A stretch of DNA of 64,000 nt from Amorphophallus konjac (taxonomy: Eukaryota > Streptophyta > Magnoliopsida > Alismatales > Araceae), in NCBI GenBank assembly GCA_022559845.1, contig CM040125.1, positions 322,779,829 through 322,843,828 of the forward strand, read 5' to 3'. Shown here piece by piece: positions 9,613 to 21,535 of the stretch. Both the position numbers and the translations under genes were made by a program. Within the stretch, counting starts at the first letter, position 1. Each line of letters begins with the position of its first letter. The notes beneath the pieces were generated by a model. It was not told the origin of the DNA, did not search any database, and saw only the letters and a program-made list of their open reading frames with translations.

Positions 9613-10747
9613 TACGTTGCGATTCCCGTCTGCATGGTTTTGACCTCCGGTCGACCCGGTTGTGACCCAATGGTTGACTTTAGGTCTCGTGAGTGTCCCG
9701 GACACCCCGTGGGTTCCGTGTCCGTGTTTCTGGGGTGTCGGGAGGCGCCGTGTTACCTCGATTAGCGTGCCCATAGGTGTGGTTGGTCCGGGTGATCTCA
9801 CGTGTCCCGAGCTTTCGTGTTACGCTCGATCGTGTCACCGTGTATCGGTGCGTGTGCGGTGGGGTCTACCCCACATGTCGTGGGTTTCTTTGGAAGGCGA
9901 TTCCCATGTGGGCCACGTGTTTGGCCTTGGACTGCGAGTCTAGTTCTCCGGCCTGGGGCTGGAGGTTTCCCGCTTGCCCTGGGATGGGAAATCGACGTGG
10001 CGGCTTGTATGCTGCCCTGGGAATCGTGCTTCTGTGTTTTCCGTGTGGCCCGTGTGGGTGGCCTTACTCCCTTACGTTCCCTTCCCGAGGGAGTGGTCTT
10101 GGCGGCTCGTGAGCTGTCTCGGTACTCATGCTACTGTGGTTTTAGACATAGAGATTGGACTAGATTGACGGCCTTGTGCTGTTGCGTACAACGGTCTTGA
10201 CCCCGAGTCTTGTGACTCAAGGACCATTGGGTGTAGTGGGTCTAGAGGAATGTCCAGAGTCTAGTGACTTAGCGTCACTTGGGTTTTCTCGACTCTCGCG
10301 CAGGTGTGTGCGCGGCAGTGGACTGTGAGTCCCGTTTCTTCTCCGACTGTGGTCACCGCGCGACAGTGCTAGTACGTGGGATGGTCCCCGTACTTTGTCG
10401 GGTTTGGACGCTGTTTTCCTTCTACTTGAGAGTCTACTCCTTCAGTGACCCTCCACTCGTCGTAGCCTACCAGTACGCGGTGCTGGTCGCACCAGGGAGT
10501 GGTGTACGAGCTTACCCTTAGAGGTAGTTTGTGGACCGGTTGCCGTGGGGCCCCACGTCTTGCAGCCAGAGTCCGACTGAGGGGAAAACCGGTCAGAGGG
10601 CCAGACCAGGGACGCGTGGTCTGTGTGTGCACATGTGGTTGGGGGCAGTTGGACCCACGTCCACGGGCGTGACCCCAGCTAGTCACTTGTTTGTGGTTAC
10701 TTGTACGGTGTTCGAGTCTTTGGTAGGAGCTACCACGCCAGGCGGTT

Positions 10748-10752
10748 CACCT
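10748..10752. repeat. Target-site duplication of element B, left copy
   Basis: CACCT before B's TGTTAGG terminus, repeated at 22085-22089. The empty site GGCGGTTCACCTGCGGCG survives at 27895-27912 in C's other LTR. Confidence 0.95.
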
Positions 10753-11089
10753 TGTTAGGTTCGGTGCAGTATTCAGAAGGGGGGGGTGAATGAATATAAC
10801 CCGTTAAAAACTTCTCCCAATTAAAACTAGAATAATAACAAGACAGATTCGACAATCTGAAGCTCAACTGGAATTTCGCTCTCTTGACAGATTAAAATAT
10901 TCTAAGAAAACTAATCAACACTTCTGCTCAGCCAAAAGCCAAACGCTTAGAGCGCCCCTATACATTCATCTAGCGGAAGCACAAATGAACAAATCAAACC
11001 ACAATGCACAAGGGGTTTTTAGGTGGTTCGGTCCTCCAGACCTACATCCACCCCACACTCAAACCGAGTGTGGTTTCCACTAGCTCACG

Positions 11090-11790
11090 CTAGAAACAGC
11101 AGACTCAGTCTGCAACAAACGCTGCCAAATAGCTTGACCAGGGGAACAACCTCCCCTCTTCCTCCCAACCGGAGGGAACCACTAGTGACACTAGTCACTA
11201 GCAAACCAGAGACACGCGGTCTCTCTTCCTCCAGACCTGGAGGGAACCCCTGGACTTGAATCCACAAGCCCAGAACCGGAGACAAGTCTCCCTTCCTCCA
11301 AACCGGAGGGAATCAACAAGTAGCACCCAGCTACTTGCAACCGGAGATAGCAATCTCCCTTCTCCTGAACAAACAGGAGGAACCCACAAGTGACTCCAGC
11401 CACTTGGAAACCAGAGACACACGGTCTCTCTTCCTCCACACACGGAGGGAACCACCGGACTTGCTACTCACAAGCCCAGAGCCGGAGGAACAAGCCTCCC
11501 TTCCTCCAACCCGGAGGGGAACCTAGAGACCCAAGTCTCTCTTCCTCTGAACCCCAGAGGGAAGCACAACCGGAGATAAATCTCCCTTCCTCCAACCCGG
11601 AGGGAAACAACCGATGACACCCTGTCAAAGGCAACTAGAGACGGAAGTCTCTCTTCCTCCACACCGGAGGGTACCAACCACAAGTAGCACCCAGCTACTT
11701 GCAAACCGAAGACACAAAGTATCCCTTCTCCTGAGCCCACAGGAGGAACCCCGACCTCTCTACAGAGGATCGGAAATACATCAGTAAATA
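11090..11790. repeat. Array of short hairpins in element B 3' LTR
   Basis: Successive small inverted repeats with different arms: GGAGACAAGTCTCC, TTCCTCCAAACCGGAGGGAA, CAAGTAGCACCCAGCTACTTG-like, GGAGATAGCAATCTCC, and AGAGACACACGGTCTCT. At least a dozen occur in 700 bp. It lies downstream of the TATA box in the sense of the element, so it would fold in the RNA leader. Confidence 0.75.
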
Positions 11791-12127
11791 GATAAAAAGA
11801 AAAACGAAACCAGCAACAGAAGCTGAAAAGATAAAAATAAATGTGGCTCTCGCAGGAGCTGGCTGGCCTGGATTTGATCCACGGTTCAGCAGGAACAGAT
11901 CTTCTGTTGAAGCTTCTATCACTCTAGCTCTCTCTTCTTCTCTATTCTTCTTCCTCTTCTTCCCTTCACACTCTGCTATCTCGATCTCTTACTCACTCTC
12001 TCTTTCTTTCTCTTTCTCACTCTCTTTCTCTTCTTCTTTTCTTTTTCTTCTTCTCTGGATCGTGGCTCTCTGTATTGGCTTCTCTTCTTGCCAATTCGAT
12101 CACCCTTCTTCTGTGGAAGAAGAGTCA

Positions 12128-12135
12128 TATATATA
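12128..12135 (-). promoter_or_regulatory. TATA box in element B 3' LTR
   Basis: TATATATA followed, in minus sense, by an AG-rich stretch (CT-rich on the plus strand). It separates the U3 motif arrays from the hairpin array and recurs at 20160-20167. Confidence 0.6.
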
Positions 12136-12394
12136 GCAGCAGCAGCAGCATCAGCAGTATCAGCCACGACGTGTGACCTCCACATTTCCAGCCCTAAGAA
12201 TTCGGACCACGTGGCAGTCTCTCAGCAGGCTTCATTCCAGCCTCGGATCACGTGCTGCCAGTCACTGGGAATTTTTCTTCCTTGGACCTGCAAGGAGATG
12301 TAAAGCCATTAAAACTATTAATACGCTGTATGGCCATTAACAATAGAGCTGCATGAGGTGTATAGAAACAACAAGAGGTGCACTGCACTGAAGA

Positions 12395-13535
12395 CGACAC
12401 GAGATACAGTGGTGACACAACGAGCACTACTAAGAGAACGACACGAGGTAGAAAGAAAACACACGAAGACACGAAGACAAAAACAACACGAAGACATGAA
12501 CATAAAAACAACATGACATGACACACAGCGAAGAGAACAACACGTGCTGACAACAGACACGAAGACGAGAACAGAAACCAACACGAAGTATGGTTTCAAT
12601 ACAAGAAAGACACGAGGTCTAGGAAGAACAAAAAATGACACGAAGTGAAACAGGAAGCAACACGAAGTGCTGCGATGTCCTGCACGCATGAGAACAAACC
12701 CGACACGAAGAGACGAAAACAACACGAGGTGAAGACACAAAGAGACAACGACACGAGGTGTAGATAACACGACACGAAGTCATGAGAGGAGAGACGACAC
12801 GGAGTGTGGTCAATGCGATAAAGACACGAAGTCTAAAACGAAAGACCAATCACTAAGACAGAATACAAAGAATCAACACGAAGTGAAGTTGACACGAAGT
12901 GAGAACACCACGAAGACGATACAGTAATTGACACGGGTTGAAAATAGCCCGAAGATGACAACTGAAATTGACACGGAGTGAAAACAGCACGAAGACAGAG
13001 CAGTGATTTGACACGAAGTCAAAATGACAAGAAATAAAACGACACGAAGTCGAAAACAGAAATCAACACGAGGTGTGATTTCAACATAAGAAAGACACGG
13101 ACTGATAACGACACGAAGTCGAAACAGTAATTGACACGGGGTAACACGACACGAGGTAAAAACGACACGAAGATGAAATTGACACATACTGAAAACAACA
13201 CGAAGATGAAGGGAACAGTGCAATGTCTAGACTTGAAGTACAGTTAAGTGTACAGACTTCACCAATGAATCACTCACTGTACAGACTTGCTATAGCAGTA
13301 TGATGTACAGACTTTGATGAACAGTCCAAAGTATGGACTTTCACTGCAAACAACAATGTGTAGACTTCATGTAAAAGCCCAATGTATGGACATTGAAATC
13401 GAACACCAATGTGCAGACTTGACAGTGAAGACTAGAGTGCATACTTCAAGTCTAACTGTGGATGTACAGACTTGAAGATTGAAGGCGATGTATAGACCAT
13501 GCACATACCAGAAGTCTAACACACACAATATATCA
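12395..13535. repeat. U3 motif arrays in element B 3' LTR
   Basis: GACACGAAGT-type motifs (about 12395-13215) at 15-30 bp intervals, then TGTACAGACTT-type motifs (13220-13530). In transcription sense both lie upstream of the TATA box. The long frames seen here are a by-product of the motif lacking stops. Confidence 0.75.
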
Positions 13536-14061
13536 GTCATACACGTGCATTCTCCAGATGATATACAAATCACAATCATGAAGCTATCATCAAAGCACAA
13601 TGTCAGCAGATAAACTGACTGAGCATATGAAGGCCTGAATGAACATTTCAGCAGGATGACTCACAGTGATTAACATCAAACACCAATCATCAAAACCAGA
13701 TAAATCATTAAAACCTCAGCAATGAATGCTTTATGCATCAGTTTAACATGAAGCATGACTGATCATCAAATATGACTCTAAATGAGACTGACAGTGTATA
13801 CACTTAGCCAAAGTATAGACTTTAAATCCAAAGCAAACGGCTGTACAAACTTGGAGATGTGAACCCAATGTACAGACTTGAAATGCATGAGCAAACAGCA
13901 AACAATTAGCCACTATGTTGCCCCAATCTAGCCATATTCATGAATTAGTTATTCAAGCAAACAATCAGATATTCAAGCAGTCAATCAGTCATCTAGCACA
14001 CCTCAGTGTGACTCATGGTATGTCAGTCATCATCAAAACCACACAGGGGCACAACACAACA

Positions 14062-16416
14062 ATCTCCCCCTTTTTGATGATGGCAACACTATGAGTTACA
14101 CTGAATCAGATTAGATTCTTCTCCCCCTTTGCCTTCATCAAAGATATGAAATAGGGAAACAATTCAGTATAGACTTGAATGTTATACTTCCCTTTGGAGT
14201 GTGACAACTATCTTCCAAATGTATCCTTTCAAGAGCTTCTCCCCCAGTAGATATGTCATATTTTCAATCACACAGGAGCACTGAAGTATGAAGAACTCAA
14301 TTCAGAAAAGAGTTAGGATCTCAACTAAATGCATGAATGAAGTCTCCCCCATCGTCACTAAAAAGATGTTATGAATGTATTGCAATTAATTATACGAGTG
14401 CACAGTCAATGAGAATTCATGTAGGATATGAGACCTATGCATGAATCAAAACCTGAAAGACATGTTATGCAATAAGTTTGACTAGCTCCCCCTTAGACAT
14501 ACAACTCTTATGCATCCACCATGCTTATGCAGGTCCAAGACATCAGTGGAAGTCAACAGTTGGAACCAATTGATAGAACTGAGTGCAAATGAAGCAGTCA
14601 GTTTAGTCTGACCGACTGGAGTCCAATGTGAGAGAGTAAAAAGGAATTCAGAAAGAATGAGAAAGATTTTCAATGAAATATCAATTTCATAAATCTGATT
14701 TAAACAAATGATTACAGACTTTTCCATCATAGAAACCTATGAATGAACCTATGTTGACAAACCAGTTCAGAATTTTATGTATGCGAGGTTTGAACATGAG
14801 CTATTTCTACTCATATCTGAAATCAATTTTCTTAATAACAAGTGAACCAAGTTTTCATATTGAGAAACCTTTTTAACCTTCTTCATTCTTCCTCGCTTAA
14901 TTTCAAGGATTTCCTCAAGAAATGCAATCGATAGTATTGAGGATAAACAAACAAGAAACCATTTATTTCTGTCAAAATTTCTATTGAAAGAACATTCTTT
15001 TCCAAACAATCTCAGATGATCTGCTAGATAGGCAACGAATTTTTTTTTTTAACAGCAATATTCAAGAGCAATTAAGTTAAGTACATCCTTACAACTGGAG
15101 GATACACGTTGTTTAGACGCCAGTATCCCTAAGCGCTTGGAAGGACTAACTATCATGCTTCTTAAGAACAGAGATAGCATTTATACCTCATGACACACTG
15201 AAACTCATTTCTTTGATGAGAGACATGTATTTCTCAGTGTGCCTGCCATTGCTCTGCCAGATTTTTAATCAACATATTTAAACAGAGTTAACTATGGCAC
15301 TTCATGACATATCTCAATTCATTTCTTTGATGAATGAGATGTGTTTCTCAGTGACCAAGGACATTGCTCTGACAAGATTTGGTATTTGACAATCCATATT
15401 CCCTGATGTTTAAAAACAATACATATTTTCATGCAAATCAGTCAAGAAAAATCATGATTTCAGAATTTCAGATTTCAGAAGAGTTTAAAAGACACAACAT
15501 GAAAGGATTGGTTAAAATTTATTAAGACTAACTCAGATATTTCCAAGAAGAATTCATAAACAAACACAAGAAGTACATGAAACTTCAACCGGCTGAAATC
15601 TTCAGACATTCATAGTCCTATATGATAGAAATTTCCTTAAAAACAATGTTTTTCGGATTTATGATCAAGATATGAGCAGAGAAATCTTTCTGGGACTTCA
15701 AGGAAGGCAAGAGCAATTTTCAGGTACAGCCACGTCAACAAATGCCAATGAATACCAATTGATAGTATGAGTGACAATGGCTGACAAGAATTGAAGCAAG
15801 AGGCTGAAATACAATGCATTTCACAATCACCAAGGAGTTTATCCAGATTGCAGTTCAAACAGGAAGGTGAGTATTAGTCATCAGACATGAGCTTTGATGA
15901 GAGGTCTGATGGTCACATGCACTTACATGAATGAATAATGAGAGATGCTCCCCCTCACTGAGTGCATAAACTGTAACCCTCCCTTTTCTTTTGAAAAATT
16001 TCATGATTAAATGATGCCACTCTGAGATGCAATTAGATGTATTAACTACCCATGAAAGGCATGAAGACCCTGAAGGGTATTAGACTGGTCAAATGTGCAT
16101 GATATGCAGTGCAGCTCCCCCTGACGGTGTGCATTCAGAACATTTGAAAATCATTCATGAGTCATGAATTCTAGATGTATGCAGTCACAGAATGAGCATA
16201 TTCAGAAGCAACAACTATTGCATGGAAATGCAAACATACATGTTTAAACCACTAATTAACAAATCTATCTATATACCTAATGCCATCTAAGCAAACTCAT
16301 TGAAAAGTCAAGAGACTTACCTGAGAGGTGCATGAGTGGGGTTTACCCTTTTAGGGTGTCTTGGTTTATTTGCCCCTTTTATTTCTCATTCCCAAGACAC
16401 ACCTGCAAAAAGTTTC
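14062..16416 (-). other. Non-coding 3' internal region of element B with multiple polypurine tracts
   Basis: An AT-rich 2.35 kb stretch without a recognisable gene, where a complete element would hold pol. On the minus strand the tract GGGGGAG recurs at 14064-14070, 14121-14127, 14239-14245, 14344-14350, 14486-14492, 15948-15954 and 16115-16121. The one at 14064, preceded by AAAAA and abutting the LTR, is the expected functional polypurine tract. Repeated tracts of this sort are described for Sireviruses. Confidence 0.75.
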
Positions 16417-18666
16417 TCACTTGGCACATTTTGGTTCCCAAGTTTCCTTGGGTCCTGCAGGGTTAGTGGCATTTTGATGGGATGTTTTCCAAAGCTTCTG
16501 AGCCATCATAACATCATGCTTTTTCATATAGCAGCTAGGCATGGAATGTCCAGACCGACCACAATAATCACATGAACCACTCGGTCTGAATTTCTTACTA
16601 TGCATGTAAGCAGGTGTACTAAATTCATGAGCATGAATGTTTCTGTTTTTACCACCACTTTGTTTCAGATGGTCAGAAAACCAGCAATCAGTCACCTTGT
16701 GACCTTGCTTACCACACTCAAAGCATGTGAGGGATTTTCTTGTTTGAGCAGATTTGTTTCTACCAAACACACTTTGTTTAACAAATTTAGAGTTGACCTT
16801 CTTTCTCTGAGAATACCAGCAGTCTTTGACTGTATGGCCAACTTTCTCACAGTGATAGCAGAAGATGGAATTTCTTCTACCAACATTAAGCCAGCAGTCA
16901 ACCGCCCTATGGCCTGACTTGCTGCAGGTGAAACACACCATGTGTTGGCCCCTGGACCCATTTTTGTTCCTTTTAAAGACATGCTGATTTTCATACAAAT
17001 TGTCATGATTAGAATTTAAAGAATATTTGCCTTTACCTTTGGCAAACCAACATTGTTCACTAACATGACCTGTTTTTCCACAATGATAACAATGACTTTT
17101 TCTTTTCTGTTCAACAGGACTGTTTTTGTTATTGTACTTCCTGGCATGCATTCTATCATCCTGTTCCATCAATTTACATTCATGCATCAAGTGACCAAAC
17201 CTATGACAGTAATGGCATGAAATTTTCTTTTTATTTGCATGAATGTGTTTGTTCAATTTAGGCACAGCATTCTCAGGTTTATCATGAGAGTTCCTTGAAT
17301 CTTTGTTCTGAACATGAATAGTCTTTTTCTGTTTTTGAACTTGTTTCTCAGACTTAGGGCTGTCAGTGGAATTTTGATTCTTCTTAGCACTAAATTCAAA
17401 AATAGGCACATTCGATGTGCTGCCTGACTTAGAGCTACTCACGAATGAAGTTTGAAGCTTACTTTCAAAGCTCTTTTTATCTATTGGTTTGTAGCCCAAA
17501 CCCTCTCTTCGGAGATTCACTTTAGATCCAAGAATTTTATCAAGATTTTCTTTTCCACTAACAAATTTCTCAAGAGATTTCCTCAATTCTGTAACTTCTG
17601 ATCCAAGCTTTGATACATGGATTTCATATTCATCAGCTTTCTTTTTATAGCAAATAACATCTTCTTTCAGCATTTGATTAACAGTCCTAAGACTTTCAAT
17701 TTCCTGTTCAGCTTTCATTAGCTCATCAGAGCTATCCAGGCTAACACTCTTCCCCTTTTCAAGAGTGATAAGTCTCTCAGACATAGCTGTATTTAACTGT
17801 TTTAGCTCGCAGATCTCCTGTCTCATTTTACCATTGTGTTCCAGGATTTCATCATCAAATTTCAAAACACTTAAGGTGGTCTGACATTCACTAAACACTT
17901 CTTGTTCATCTTCAGATTGAAGTTTTTCAAGCCTTTTCTGAAGTTCTGAATTTTCTATTATGACAGTCTCCAAGGTTTCAGAAATCAATCTATTTTCATT
18001 TTCAAGGCTCACTGATTTAGATCCAGATTCCTCAGTTTGGTTTTTGAGTCTAGCATTTTCAGATCTCAGATATTCCAGATCTGAAGTAATAGAATCAAGA
18101 TCAGTCAGCTGTCTTCTAAATATTTGATTTTCAGTTTTCAGAGTATCACTGTCCTCACCAATAAGTTTAGAATTCTCAAACATATCTAGCTGTTTTTTCA
18201 TAGATCTGTTTTTCTTGCTCAATTTATTGCTAGATCTTAACAGCTTGGAATAAGCATCTACCCAATCATCTAAGGTATAGTCCGCAAAGGGATTTACCTG
18301 AACTTCGTTCTCTTCTTCATCACTGTGGCTGCTGCTATGGTCGCTCCCATCAGCCATCATGCAGTTTTCCTTCTCTGTTCTGCAAGTTAGTTTCATCTTG
18401 TCCAGAATATCCCTAGCAGACCTGCAATCATGAAGGCAAAAGTGTAAAGCCTTGTTGATGGATGCTTTTATCAGTTTTATAGCTTTCTGATTTTCTCTAT
18501 GCATTGATCTATGACGATCAGTCCATTTGGACTCTTTTCGTGGTAATCTATGAGGACCATGAGTAATTAACTTCCACAAATCGGGATTATCTAGATTGAC
18601 GTAGTTACGCAAACTACTGAACCATGAATCAAGGTTAGACCCATTGAAAACCAGTGGAAGAGCCAT
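16417..18666 (-). CDS. gag: Gag-like protein of element B with coiled coil and six CCHC zinc knuckles
   Basis: I chose the ATG at 18666 (MALPLVFNGS), giving about 749 residues; the frame extends upstream through the primer-binding site only by a non-ATG start. Residues 1-100 resemble the Gag domain of copia elements (NGSNLDSWFSSLRNYV...DLWKLI). About 110-400 is an acidic, Lys/Glu/Leu-rich coiled coil. From about 480 to 710 come six C-X2-C-X4-H-X4-C knuckles: CHYCHRFGHLMHEC, CYHCGKTGHVSEQC, CFTCSKSGHRAVDC, CYHCEKVGHTVKDC, CFECGKQGHKVTDC and CDYCGRSGHSMPSC. Six is many; copia Gags usually carry one or two. The protein ends shortly after a GPKETWEPK segment that resembles the link to protease in Sireviruses, so the polyprotein is cut there. 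It would bind and package element RNA. Confidence 0.85.
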   Translation of the reverse strand: MALPLVFNGSNLDSWFSSLRNYVNLDNPDLWKLITHGPHRLPRKESKWTDRHRSMHRENQKAIKLIKASINKALHFCLHDCRSARDILDKMKLTCRTEKENCMMADGSDHSSSHSDEEENEVQVNPFADYTLDDWVDAYSKLLRSSNKLSKKNRSMKKQLDMFENSKLIGEDSDTLKTENQIFRRQLTDLDSITSDLEYLRSENARLKNQTEESGSKSVSLENENRLISETLETVIIENSELQKRLEKLQSEDEQEVFSECQTTLSVLKFDDEILEHNGKMRQEICELKQLNTAMSERLITLEKGKSVSLDSSDELMKAEQEIESLRTVNQMLKEDVICYKKKADEYEIHVSKLGSEVTELRKSLEKFVSGKENLDKILGSKVNLRREGLGYKPIDKKSFESKLQTSFVSSSKSGSTSNVPIFEFSAKKNQNSTDSPKSEKQVQKQKKTIHVQNKDSRNSHDKPENAVPKLNKHIHANKKKISCHYCHRFGHLMHECKLMEQDDRMHARKYNNKNSPVEQKRKSHCYHCGKTGHVSEQCWFAKGKGKYSLNSNHDNLYENQHVFKRNKNGSRGQHMVCFTCSKSGHRAVDCWLNVGRRNSIFCYHCEKVGHTVKDCWYSQRKKVNSKFVKQSVFGRNKSAQTRKSLTCFECGKQGHKVTDCWFSDHLKQSGGKNRNIHAHEFSTPAYMHSKKFRPSGSCDYCGRSGHSMPSCYMKKHDVMMAQKLWKTSHQNATNPAGPKETWEPKCAK

Positions 18667-18773
18667 TTGTAGGCAATGATCAATTACACAAAGATCAAGG
18701 AGCAGCAAACCGGAATAAACACCGAGAAGCACGGGGATCACTGCAGATCGTTGGATCTTGAAGCAGTAAACTG

Positions 18774-18785
18774 GCTCTGATACCA
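18774..18785 (-). other. Primer-binding site of element B (initiator Met tRNA type)
   Basis: TGGTATCAGAGC on the minus strand, two bases inside the right LTR. It fixes the element's orientation. Confidence 0.92.
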
Positions 18786-19125
18786 ATTGTTAGGTTCGGT
18801 GCAGTATTCAGAAGGGGGGGGGTGAATGAATATAACCCGTTAAAAACTTCTCCCAATTAAAACTAGAATAATAACAAGACAGATTCGACAATCTGAAGCT
18901 CAACTGGAATTTCGCTCTCTTGACAGATTAAAATATTCTAAGAAAACTAATCAACACTTCTGCTCAGCCAAAAGCCAAACGCTTAGAGCGCCCCTATGCA
19001 TTCATCTAGCGGAAGCACAAATGAACAAATCAAACCACAATGCACAAGGGGTTTTTAGGTGGTTCGGTCCTCCAGACCTACATCCACCCCACACTCAAAC
19101 CGAGTGTGGTTTCCACTAGCTCACG

Positions 19126-19790
19126 CTAGAAACAGCAGACTCAGTCTGCAACAAACGCTGCCAAACAGCTTGACCAGGGGAACAACCTCCCCTCTTCCTC
19201 CCAACCGGAGGGAACCACTAGTGACACCAGTCACTAGCAAACCAGAGACACAAGGTCTCTCTTCCTCCAGACCTGGAGGGAACCCCTGGACTTGAATCCA
19301 CAAGCCCAGAACCGGAGACAAGTCTCCCTTCCTCCAAACCGGAGGGAATCAACAAGTAGCACCCAGCTACTTGCAACCGGAGATAGCAATCTCCCTTCTC
19401 CTGAACAAACAGGAGGAACCCACAAGTGACTCCAGCCACTTGGAAACCAGAGACACACGGTCTCTCTTCCTCCACACACGGAGGGAACCACCGGGCTTGC
19501 TACTCACAAGCCCAGAGCCAGAGGAACAAGCCTCCCTTCCTCCAACCCGGAGGGGAACCTAGAGACCCAAGTCTCTCTTCCTCTGAACCCCAGAGGGAAG
19601 CACAATCGGAGATAAATCTCCCTTCCTCCAACCCGGAGGGAAACAACCGATGACACCCTGTCAAAGGCAACCAGAGACGCAAGTCTCTCTTCCTCCACAC
19701 GGAGGGTACCAACCACAAGTAGCACCCAGCTACTTGCAAACCGAAGACACAAAGTCTCCCTTCTCCTGAACCCACAGGAGGAACCCCGAC
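19126..19790. repeat. Array of short hairpins in element B 5' LTR
   Basis: Counterpart of 11090-11790 with the same order of small inverted repeats. It sits in the LTR that would supply the 5' leader of the RNA. Confidence 0.75.
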
Positions 19791-20159
19791 CTCTCTACAG
19801 AGGATCGGAAATACAGTAAATGGATAAAAACAAAACGAAACCAGCAACAGAAGGCTGAAAAGATAAAAATAAATGTGGCTCTCGCAGGAGCTGGCTGGCC
19901 TGGATTTGATCCACGGTTCAGCAGGAACAGATCTTCTGTTGAAGCTTCTATCACTCTAGCTCTCTCTTCTTCTCTATTCTTCTTCCTCTTCTTCCCTTCA
20001 CACTCTGCTATCTCGATCTCTTACTCACTCTCTCTTTCTTTCTCTTTCTCACTCTCTTTCTCTTCTTCTTTTCTTTTTCTTCTTCTCTGGATCGTGGCTC
20101 TCTGTATTGGCTTCTCTTCTTGCCAATTCGATCACCCTTCTTCTGTGGAAGAAGAGTCA

Positions 20160-20167
20160 TATATATA
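20160..20167 (-). promoter_or_regulatory. TATA box in element B 5' LTR
   Basis: TATATATA, conserved with 12128-12135; a core promoter candidate for the element transcript. Confidence 0.6.
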
Positions 20168-20417
20168 GCAGCAGCAGCAGCATCAGCCACGACGTGTGAC
20201 CTCCACATTTCCAGCCCTAAGAATTCGGACCACGTGGCAGTCTCTCAGCAGGCTTCATTCCAGCCTCGGATCACGTGCTGCCAGTCACTGGGAATTTTTC
20301 TTCCTTGGACCTGCAAGGAGATGTAAAGCCATTAAAACTATTAATACGTTGTATGGCCATTAACAATAGAGCTGCATGAGGTGTATAGAAACAACAAGAG
20401 GTGCACTGCACTGAAGA

Positions 20418-21535
20418 CGACACGAGATACAGTGGTGACACAACGAGCACTACTAAGAGAACGACACGAGGTAGAAAGAAAACACACGAAGACACGAAGA
20501 CAAAAACAACACGAAGACATGAACATAAAAACAACATGACATGACACACAGCGAAGAGAACAACACGTGCTGACAACAGACACGAAGACGAGAACAGAAA
20601 CCAACACGAAGTATGGTTTCAATACAAGAAAGACACGAGGTCTAGGAAGAACAAAAAACGACACGAAGTGAAACAGGAAGCAACACGAAGTGCTGCGATG
20701 TCCTGCACGCATGAGAACAAACCCGACACGAAGAGACGAAAACAACACGAGGTGAAGACACAAAGAGACAACGACACGAGGTGTAGATAACACGACACGA
20801 AGTCATGAGAGGAGAGACGACACGGAGTGTGGTCAATGCGATAAAGACACGAAGTCTAAAACGAAAGACCAATCACTAAGACAGAATACAAAGAATCAAC
20901 ACGAAGTGAAGTTGACACGAAGTGAGAACACCACGAAGACGATACAGTAATTGACACGGGTTGAAAATAGCCCGAAGATGACAACTGAAATTGACACGGA
21001 GTGAAAACAGCACGAAGACAGAGCAGTGATTTGACACGAAGTCAAAATGACAAGAAATAAAACGACACGAAGTCGAAAACAGAAATCAACACGAGGTGTG
21101 ATTTCAACATAAGAAAGACACGGACTGATAACGACACGAAGTCGAAACAGTAATTGACACGGGGTAACACGACACGAGGTAAAAATGACACGAAGATGAA
21201 ATTGACACATACTGAAAACAACACGAAGATGAAGGGAACCGTGCAATGTCTAGACTTGAAGTTCAGTTAAGTGTACAGACTTCACCAATGAATCACTCAC
21301 TGTACAGACATACTATAGAAGTATGATGTACAGACTTTGATGAACAGTCCAAAGTATGGACTTTCACTACAAATAACAATGTGTAGACTTCATGTAAAAG
21401 CCCAATGTACGGACATTGAAATCGAACACCAATGTGCAGACTTGACAGTGAAGACTAGAGTGCAGACTTCAAGTCTAACTGTGGATGTACAGACTTGAAG
21501 ATTGAAGGCGATGTATAGACCATGCACATACCAGA
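20418..21535. repeat. U3 motif arrays in element B 5' LTR
   Basis: Same two arrays as at 12395-13535: CACGAAG-type to about 21235, TGTACAGACTT-type after that. Both lie upstream of the TATA box in transcription sense. Confidence 0.75.

Larger units (their letters stand above)
9235..10752 (+). repeat. Element C 5' LTR, first visible part
   Basis: It aligns with 26611-27905 of the 3' LTR. This copy holds about 220 bp (roughly 9590-9810) that are missing in the 3' LTR near 26960. It is broken at 10752 by element B. Confidence 0.88.
10753..14061 (-). repeat. Element B 3' LTR
   Basis: Left copy, 3309 bp. In transcription sense (right to left) it has an AT-rich start, TGTACAGACTT-type motifs (13880-13220), CACGAAG-type motifs (13215-12395), a TATA region (12128-12135), a CT-rich tract, a hairpin array (11790-11090), and the end CCGAACCTAACA. 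Frames inside it are repeated in the other LTR and arise from the motif arrays. Confidence 0.93.

Noticed and set aside
12395..13215. CRISPR-like look of short repeats with variable spacers
   Set aside because: Repeats are only about 10 bp, degenerate and unevenly spaced, in a plant LTR; no cas genes.
12318..13223. Overlapping minus frames (up to 150 codons) resembling hydrophobic proteins
   Set aside because: Motif-array artefacts inside the LTR, duplicated at 20341-21246.
18667..18786. Extending the element B Gag to 789 residues
   Set aside because: The extension starts at a non-ATG codon within the primer-binding site and lacks Gag-like sequence; the ATG at 18666 fits the family start better.
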